This document shows positions 56,720 through 64,000 of a stretch of 64,000 bases of DNA, piece by piece. The position numbers and the translations under genes were made by a program. How positions within the stretch are numbered: the first letter of the stretch is position 1; each line of letters opens with the position of its first letter. Source of the stretch: Carya illinoinensis (lineage: Eukaryota; Streptophyta; Magnoliopsida; Fagales; Juglandaceae); the NCBI RefSeq assembly GCF_018687715.1, contig NC_056752.1, positions 17,505,501 through 17,569,500 of the forward strand, read 5' to 3'. The notes under the pieces are model-generated. The model was not told the origin of the DNA and did not search any database. It was given only the letters and a program-made list of their open reading frames with translations.

Positions 56720-59700
56720 TGTGACGCCCCCAAATTCCGTTTGGGATCGGACGGACATTTGAAGCGTCGAGACATACAACACAAGGTTACCTGCCCCTAT
56801 TCATGACATATAAGATGCAATGTTCCTAACATGCATCTAACATTATGCAATATTCGCAGCGGATAATTTTTTTTCTTTAGCAATACTATGCACCAAATTG
56901 AAAATATCCCAAATGCTTAAAACATACTTGATATATAAAGACTCATTGAATAACTAAGATCATAACACTAGTCCAAAATGATTATGATCCAAAAAGTACT
57001 GGAGATGCAACTCCATCGTACAAGTAGTAATTTACATTAACTACTATATTAACATTGACGTCGCATCGTCGCTCAGTCAACTGTGTCTATTTGGTCAGCT
57101 CCTGGTTCTCCTTTAGGTCCTGTAACAAGATCTACCATTCGGGGGGAATGGTAGTTGGGACTACCACAGTGAGATTTGATTACAAATCTCAGCAAGTTAA
57201 CAAAAAACTTCCACACAGACTAATGATGCATGGATGGCAGTAAAAGCATAAATGCATAATCAAATTCATAAGTAATTAAAGCATAACTTGGCATACAACA
57301 TAGCATAATTGACATAACTTAAATTGAAACATGAACTGAACTTGACTTGACATGAACTTGATTTGAAACTTGACTTATCATGAACTTGTTCTGAAACTTG
57401 ACTTAACATGAAAAATACATACTCCACAGTTGTTGTGGCCCCATGTATTCTATGTGCAAATACATACTCCACAGTTATTGTGGGCCCATGTATTTTACAC
57501 AAACTTGACTTAACATGAAAAATACATACTCCACAGTTGTTGTGGCCTCATGTATTTTACGTGTAAATACATACTCCACAGTTGTTGTGGCCCCATGTAT
57601 TCTACACAAACTTGACTTAACATGAAAAATACATACTCCACAGTTGTTGTGGCCCCATGTATTATACAGAAACTTATTCTTTAACTGCTTAAATACATAC
57701 TCCACAGTTGTTGTGGCCTCATGTATTCTACGTGTCACAATTGCTGTGTCTCACGTAGTGTATGCGTCACAATTGCTGTAACCCCATACATAAGTAATCA
57801 AGATGAAACGTGACTGGAATACGAAAGGACTGAAACTTTGACGTAACATAACGTGACTTGAACATAACTTGAAATACATAACCAACTTGAGATAGAAACA
57901 TTTCGTAACATGGCATAACATATAATAGACAATATATTTAACATGACATACTTGCAACAGTGAATATTACATGACTTGATATACATGTAATAGATGACAT
58001 ACTTAGCATGACGTACTTGTAATGTACAGTAATACATAACAGAATATATTATATAACAGATAAAAATTGATGACAGAATAGATTCTGTATAATAGACAAT
58101 TACGTGATAACTTGGCATGGCATGACATATATGATAACACACATACATACACTGTAGTTCCTTTACTTAGCACACATACACAGTAGACTGCTAGTAAGTT
58201 AAAAGCTAACTTACCTCGATCTCCGCGTTTCTTATAAAACCTTAAGCGCGATCACGAGGAACTGTAATTAGTGATTCTAAAAGTTAGCACTAAATCAATA
58301 ATAAATTGAAATATGGAAAATACTAACTTAAAGTGTAAAATTTCTATTTTACTCTCTGCATGTAGGAAAATGACCGTTTTACCCATAACTTAAGGATTTT
58401 GCATACTAACTCCAAAAGTCACCAAAATTTACATGCCTCATGTAAATTTTATCCTCAATTCAAATATCAATTTAGAAAAATTTAAAACTAATCACAACTA
58501 TTAAAACTCCATAGGGCCGAAATTCTCATATGCTATTTCTATTGATTTTTGTTTCCAACTTGTTTTGATCAACCTTTTGATCTATGACTTATAAATATGT
58601 GATCTTCAAACCAAACCATCACATGGTTTAAAAAGATGTCCTAAAACATATATAAGCTTCTAATTCAAGATCACATGGTTAAAACTTAACCAAAACATAA
58701 ATTTAGCCAAGAACATCCACATTTTGGCTTATCTGAATATCTCTTTACATAAAATTTCATATCTTTGAAACTAACATCAAATATCTTCAAAATAATAATA
58801 TAACATGTATATAAGATGCTTAGGATCCTCAATAAAATTATCAAAAATCATTAGAATAGGTTTAGACCACCAAAGAGTTAAACTTTCTCAAAACAGAAAC
58901 TGTTTTTCCTCTTCCAGTTTCTAAGTTTCTAAATCTAAGAAAATATTTCATCAAAACCTTTAATCATGCAAAACTCCTCAACCAATAGTCATATATACAT
59001 GTTAACAATACTCCATAAAAATTTTGGAGCAATATCTATCCATTAGCTTGGTCAAAAACTCCAAATTATAATATATTCTCCAGTTTATCTCCCAGAATGA
59101 CCTTTCTATAGTTTACACAATATTTGACTGACCAAATGATCTTCCAATGGGGCAAATAAGATATCCATGTAAACTAGACTTAAAAAGAAACAACTTATAT
59201 GAAGGAGATTTTATGAGAAAACACTTACAAAAGTTTTGAAATGGGCGTGCAAAAGAACTCCTAAAAGCTGTCCGAGAGAGAGTGTTTGATAATCTTTTAT
59301 TGGAAGGTGTAAATGAAGATAAGTTCATGGGTGCTGGCTGGAGATCCTTATGGATGAGATAAGGGAGATGATAAGGTTGGAGTTGAGAGTTGAGTGTGGT
59401 TTTCTCCTACCCAAAATATCTATAAAAGATTATCTCAAAATATTCTATCCAATAATATCTATAAAAATCAGCTCAATATATTTTCCAAATGTGGAGTAGA
59501 CTTGGAAGAGTAAGGTTTCTAAAATCTTTCCATGTGTCCAAATAAAATTTCGCTAATCTAATTTGGATATTACACACTGTGATTTTGAAAACACTGTGCT
59601 TAGTACGTTTACCGAGGTTACTATTCACTCCAAAAATAAACATAATAAACTTAGTACTGAAAAATCCTAAATATTCAATTAAGCCTATTGGTGTAGACTA

Positions 59701-59894
59701 TAATGTATTCTGACACTTCTAACTATCTCAAATAATTAAAATCGCACTTCGGATACTATAGTAAATAGTAACACTAACTATGTAGTTAGACTAAAACCTA
59801 TACGATTAATGGATTCGTGAAAACTTATGGGGTCTTCACGAGGTTTCTAAAGTCAAAAGAAATTCCACAATTGAATTTCTAGCGGGCTGTTACA
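56720..59894 (-). repeat. Solo LTR of 3.2 kb, inserted in antisense in a sister LTR
   Basis: On the minus strand it starts TGTAACAGCCCGCT and ends GGGGGCGTCACA. A perfect 5-bp duplication TATGC flanks it (56715-56719 and 59895-59899). No internal region, primer site or second LTR is present, so it is a solo LTR left by LTR-LTR recombination. The terminal TGTGACGCCCCCAAAT on the plus strand resembles the ends of the LTRs at 12057 and 17595, so the families are related. Short frames here come from tandem repeats. Confidence 0.88.
57411..57795. repeat. Tandem repeat array in the inner LTR
   Basis: Six units share the core ATACATACTCCACAGTTGTT then GTGGCCCCATGTATT, starting near 57411, 57458, 57519, 57565, 57626 and 57689 with variable spacers. 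Weaker CACAATTGCTGT units follow to about 57795. Each unit holds an imperfect palindrome (CCACAGTTGTTGTGG). Confidence 0.9.
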
Positions 59895-60359
59895 TATGCC
59901 ATGCCATGCCATGCTACGTCATTACATGTTTATTTGTTATGCATGATTTATTTTCTCACGAATATTTATCTATTACACAATATATTCTGTCATGTATTGC
60001 TATATGTTATAAGAATGCCATGTTAAGTATGCCATATGTTACATGTATGTCATATCATGTCATATTCGTCATTGCAAGTATGTCATGTTAAGTAAAGAAG
60101 TCAGATCAAGTTTATATTAAGTCAAATTTCAGATCACATTCATGTTAACTTATTCACATCAATCACGGCCCTAAGTGATAGGATGAGGTAATATCCTGGT
60201 GGAACTCCTTTGTTCATGCTGGAGTGTCTAAATAGGATTGAAATTCCCTAGGTTGACCAAGTACAGTCAAGAGGTTGCGAATGAGGCCTAACTAGCTGGT
60301 CACCGGAGCGTGCCAGGCACTAACGCCGATAGGGCCATATTTTATTTTACATGTGCTCA

Positions 60360-61060
60360 CAGCAAGTGTGGCACAAACAATTCATGGGGCCACAACAACT
60401 GTAGAGCATGAAGTATGGGGCTACAACAATTATGGAGCATACACTACGTGAGACACAGCAATTGTGACGCGTAGAATACGTGGGGCCACAACAACTATGG
60501 AGTACGTATTAACGCATTCACAGCTGGTGTAAATACATGTGTTGTGATGCGGTAATCGAAAGGGACACACGGCTCAAGGGTAGCACCCATATGGTCACGT
60601 TATTAATTGAGTCTATTGAACAAGAAGTTAAGTTCATGTTCATATCATGTTATGTTCACGTTTATGTTATGTTCAAGCTCACTTTCATGTTATGTTATGT
60701 TCATGTTCACGTTATGTTTCAAGTTCACGTTCATGTCATGTTATATTCACGTACATGTTATATTCAAGTTCACGTTTATGTTATGTTATGTTCATGTTTA
60801 CGTTATGCTTCAAGTTCACGTTTATGTCATGTTATGCTCAGGTTTATGTTAAACTCAAGTTCGTGTTTATGTTATGTATGTTCACGTTCATGCTATGATT
60901 CAAGTCCATGTTATGCTTCAAGTTCACGTTCATGTTATGTTGCTAGCCCATGTAATATTTTAAGTTCAAGTTCATGTCATGTCAAGTCAAATTCAGTTCA
61001 TGTTTCAGTTCAGGTTATGTCAGCTATGCCATGCTCTATGTCAAGTTATGCTATGCTTAC
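60360..61060. repeat. Tandem repeat arrays in the outer LTR
   Basis: 60360-60540 has four or five diverged units of the same GGGGCCACAACAACTxTGGAG palindrome array seen inverted at 57411. 60625-61060 is a long array of degenerate 12-24 base units built on GTTCACGTTCATGTTATG. It keeps all three forward frames open in places, without any protein signature. Confidence 0.85.
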
Positions 61061-61687
61061 TTACAACTTTAATTTTGCATTCATGCTTTTACTGCCATGC
61101 ATGCATCTTTAACTTGTGTGGGAGTTTCCTGTTAACTTACTGAGATTTGTAATCGAATCTCATTGTGGTAGTCCCAAATACTATTTCCCCCGAATGGTAG
61201 GCAATGTGTCAGGATCAGAGCAGGGAGCGGACATTGGTAGACTGAATGAGGTTGACTAGACATCGCAAATACGACGCGGAGCTTACAGCTTCCCTAGCTA
61301 GTTCTTGGATAGTATTCTGGCCTCATTAGTCGAGTTACACGAGTTACTCGACTAACTTCCTCAATAGTGTATTTTGGTAATGTAAATATGGAATCTGGCC
61401 CTCCATGTTTTTGAGATTACAGTCTTTTGAGACTCGTACTGAAATCATGAATGTTTATTTTGTTAAGTATGCTTGGATTATGATTTAACTATTTGGGATA
61501 TTATAAGTTTGGTGCATAGTATTGCTAAAAAAAAAAAAAATTATCCGCTGCGAATATTGCATAATGCTATATGTATGTTAGGAATATTGCATCTTATATG
61601 TCATGAACGGGGGTAGGTAACCTTGTGTTGCATGTCTCGACGCTTCAGATGTCCATTCGATCCTGAGCGGAATCTGGGGGTGTCACA

Positions 61688-62280
61688 CATATTTTATAAT
61701 ATGTTGTATATTATGTGTATTACACTATAATATATATATTACTAGACTATATATATACTTATAGTTATTATATTTAATATATTATATATTATATAATATA
61801 GTATAAAATAATCTATACCATATATATATATATAGTATAATATATAGTACTAGACTATATACTATATAGTCTATATAATTATAGACTATATGTATATACT
61901 TATATACTTATATATATAGTATTCAACCATATATATATTGTACTAGAGTATATACATTAAGTATATAGTAGAGTACTATTAGACTATATACTTTATTATA
62001 TACTTTAGTAGTATAATTATAGACTATATATATGTACTTATATATATAATATTCAACTATAGATATACTTGTAAAATACGTATAGTCTACTAATATATAG
62101 TATATACTTATATATATAGTCTTCAACTATATATATACATGATATATAATATAATATAATAACTATATAATTTATATGTATAATATAATATAATATATTA
62201 TCTTATAACTTTTAATGTAATATATAAAAATTAATTTACATGATATTATATAATATAATATATAAAAATAACACTTTTTT
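61688..62280. other. TATA-rich low-complexity tract
   Basis: Almost pure A/T with recurring TATATATA, AGACTATAT and TATACTTATATA units and many self-complementary stretches. No gene. Confidence 0.8.
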
Positions 62281-62520
62281 CCTCAATACGTTCGAACATA
62301 TGGTATACGTCTGAATGTAAGTGAAAAAGTGGCGTGAGTTTTCCTGTTTCAACTTTGGGACCCAAAAACATTTGAACGTTTAAATATAACGTTCGAACAT
62401 ATTATAGAAAATTTAGACAGGCTAATTTACCGTTCGAACGATAAATTATAGATGTGAGCGGGATAATTTAACGTTCGAACGTCAAGTAATGAACGTTCAA
62501 ATGTCAAGTTATAGACAGAT
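62281..62520. repeat. Cluster of CGTTCGAACG-type palindromes
   Basis: CGTTCGAAC or ACGTTCGAACG occurs at about 62289, 62389, 62430 and 62471, with decayed copies (GAACGTTTA, GAACGTTCAAATG) between. Spacing is irregular (40-100 bases). It resembles subterminal repeat zones of DNA transposons, but no terminal repeat was found. Confidence 0.7.
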
Positions 62521-62535
62521 AGTCTTTAATGAAAA

Positions 62536-62586
62536 CATGCATAGGAAAGCAGAAACATGCACAGGACTGCTTTCCTCCCATGCATG
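62536..62586. other. Short hairpin
   Basis: CATGCATAGGAAAGCAG (62536-62552) pairs with CTGCTTTCCTCCCATGCATG (62567-62586), leaving a 14-base loop and a small bulge. The size is below that of a usual plant microRNA precursor. It is a structural observation only. Confidence 0.6.
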
Positions 62587-64000
62587 AAAGAGAGATAGAG
62601 TGTTAGAGTGAGAGAGGGAGAGATTGAGGGTAAGAGTGAGAGAGGGTTAGATTTTCTGCTTAGAGTGAGAGAGGGTTAGCTTGAGTTAGAGTGAGAGAGA
62701 ATTAGTGTATTTCTTTTTTCCTCCCAAAGGGAAGTAAGGTAAAAATATGTTTTCTTTTAATGTTTTTACAATTTCATGATATTTGTCAGTGTTTTTTTTT
62801 TTTTTTTTGTATGTATTTAACTAGCTAGTGTTGTGATTTTTATGAAAGATTGCTTGTTGTGGCTTGTTGAAAACTTGTGATTTGCAAGAGGATATTATGA
62901 GCCCAAGGTATATATACTAAACTTTATTAATACATTTTGTTGTGATTTTATTGTGGATAAAAGTGAAATTTTTTATGTGTATAATGTGAGTTGATTGGGG
63001 ATTTTGATGAATTAGATTAGGGTATAATATTGTGAGTTGGGTATTGAATTTTGATTGTATATATTGTGAATATGTTTTGAATTGGTTATTGATGAATTAT
63101 ATATATTTATTCGTGGTATGGATTGTGTTATACTATGAATTAAAATGAAAAATTGTTTTTATGTGTATGTTTATTTTTAAAATTAATGTGTTTTAGAAGT
63201 GTGTATTTTTTTGAAGCATATCCTATGATTTTTGTGTATGTTATATTTTTTTTGAAGCATATGTTGTGGGTATTTGTGTATGTTATATTTGTATATTTTA
63301 TTATTATTTGTGAACTTATGTGTTTATTTGTATAATATGTTGTGATTAAAGAATATATATATATATAGAGTGTGACTATTTTTTGTGCATAATAGATATT
63401 ATATAATGAGACAACTATATGCATTATATTTATTATATTTGAATAATAACAATTATTATAAGTTATAATAGAAATATTAAGAAATAAATTGTTATCAATA
63501 AATAACTATCTAATTTGTATAATAACAATTAATAATATTGTTATTTATAAAACAAAATAACAACAAAACATATTATTTACAAATAATAACAATTAAAATT
63601 ATATAATAACTTATATAATAACAATTATATAATAATAATACAATAACAATTAAAATTTAAGTGTTATAATCTAGTATATAGTATATTATACTAGATAAGA
63701 AATAAATAAGTATAAATTATAATCAAATATATATAATAACAATTATAATAACAAATACTTTCTATATATAATAACAATTATATATTAACAATAACTTTTA
63801 TTTTTTTATCTATAATACTAATGTCAAACAAATAGTTGTGTTATTTTGTTAAATTGGAGTGAGATATTGTAAATATGCTCACAAGCTTCCTATCTTAGCA
63901 AGAATGATTGAGAATTATCTTGAATGAATGTCTGTCAAGTTGTTTGACTGTCAAAGTCTCTCCGACCTTGAGAGTTGTTAAGGTCGGATAGTTTGTGACA
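62587..64000. other. Low-complexity right end
   Basis: 62590-62705 has repeated GAGTGAGAGAGGGTTAG units. 62790-62808 is a T-tract. 63420-63800 is built from AATAACAATTATA units. 63210-63290 has GTGTATGTTATAT and TTTTGAAGCATAT in duplicate. 63850-64000 is ordinary sequence with TCCGACCTTGAGAGTTGTTA and an inverse AAGGTCGGATAG nearby. No gene seen. Confidence 0.5.

Larger units (their letters stand above)
55570..61687 (+). repeat. Long LTR (plus strand), split by a solo LTR of the same family
   Basis: The two parts are about 55570-56719 and 59895-61687. Joined across the TATGC duplication they match the inverse complement of the inner LTR (56720-59894) along most of their length. The right end GGGGGTGTCACA is the LTR terminus. 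The 5' end is unclear: similarity fades before about 55790 and the expected TGTAACAGCC start was not found. It is probably itself a solo or truncated LTR of a Gypsy-like element. The right flank is CATAT. Confidence 0.75.

Noticed and set aside
57411..57795. CRISPR-like array
   Set aside because: Spacers are not unique and of variable length, the units sit inside an LTR with an inverted sister copy, and the DNA is a plant nuclear genome.
60537..61112. 191-codon frame rich in Cys, Tyr, Val and His
   Set aside because: A by-product of the degenerate GTTCACGTTCATGTTATG repeat; two overlapping frames are open too, and no domain is visible.
61688..62280. Centromeric or satellite DNA
   Set aside because: No regular monomer length; only AT-rich simple sequence.

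Overview
The window is nuclear plant DNA, AT-rich and built almost wholly from nested transposable elements. The evidence is plant-type GT-AG introns, PIF/Harbinger, CACTA and hAT elements, Copia and Gypsy LTR retrotransposons, a plant L1-type LINE, and a relic of a plant WD-repeat gene. A woody eudicot is likely, but the sequence alone does not fix the species. I see no intact host gene, tRNA, rRNA or CRISPR array. The only host-derived coding sequence I recognise is a three-exon relic of a glutamate-rich WD-repeat (GRWD1-like) gene at 46764-47406 on the minus strand.

Left part (1-24430). A minus-strand Copia element runs off the left edge (LTR 2929-3251, gag 1723-2771). A plus-strand Copia of about 5 kb follows, with LTRs at 4343-4634 and 24171-24430. 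These LTRs are now 20 kb apart because the body filled up with other elements. Inside it are minus-strand Copia pol debris in two duplicated copies. One copy was split by a PIF/Harbinger transposon (6904-21956, TSD TTA). The Harbinger itself carries a hAT-type MITE inside its Myb-like gene (9927-10631, 8-bp TSD) and a minus-strand, coding-empty LTR retrotransposon with 2.3-kb LTRs (12057-19907, TSD ATAAA). The target-site duplications give a clear order of insertion.

Middle (24464-37811). This is a complete-looking CACTA (En/Spm) transposon. It has CACTA termini, a GTT TSD, a three-exon tnp2-type transposase gene (1145 codons) and a six-exon TNPA/Transposase_24-type gene (419 codons). Both genes stay open through canonical splice sites. 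It is the best candidate in the window for a recently autonomous element.

Right part (37812-64000). In order: a 0.9-kb poly(A)-tailed retroposon (38442-39341); a degenerate Harbinger-like derivative with a NAM/Myb-associated C-terminal exon (about 39.8-44.0 kb); the GRWD1-like relic; and a full-length but disabled L1-type LINE (48062-54206, 16-bp TSD). The LINE has key catalytic acidic codons changed by apparent G-to-A substitutions. Next come a Copia gag relic (54650-55250) and a long LTR into which a solo LTR of the same family inserted in the opposite direction (56720-59894, TSD TATGC). That makes a multi-kilobase inverted repeat. The last 2.3 kb is AT-rich simple sequence with a cluster of CGTTCGAACG-type palindromes and a short hairpin.
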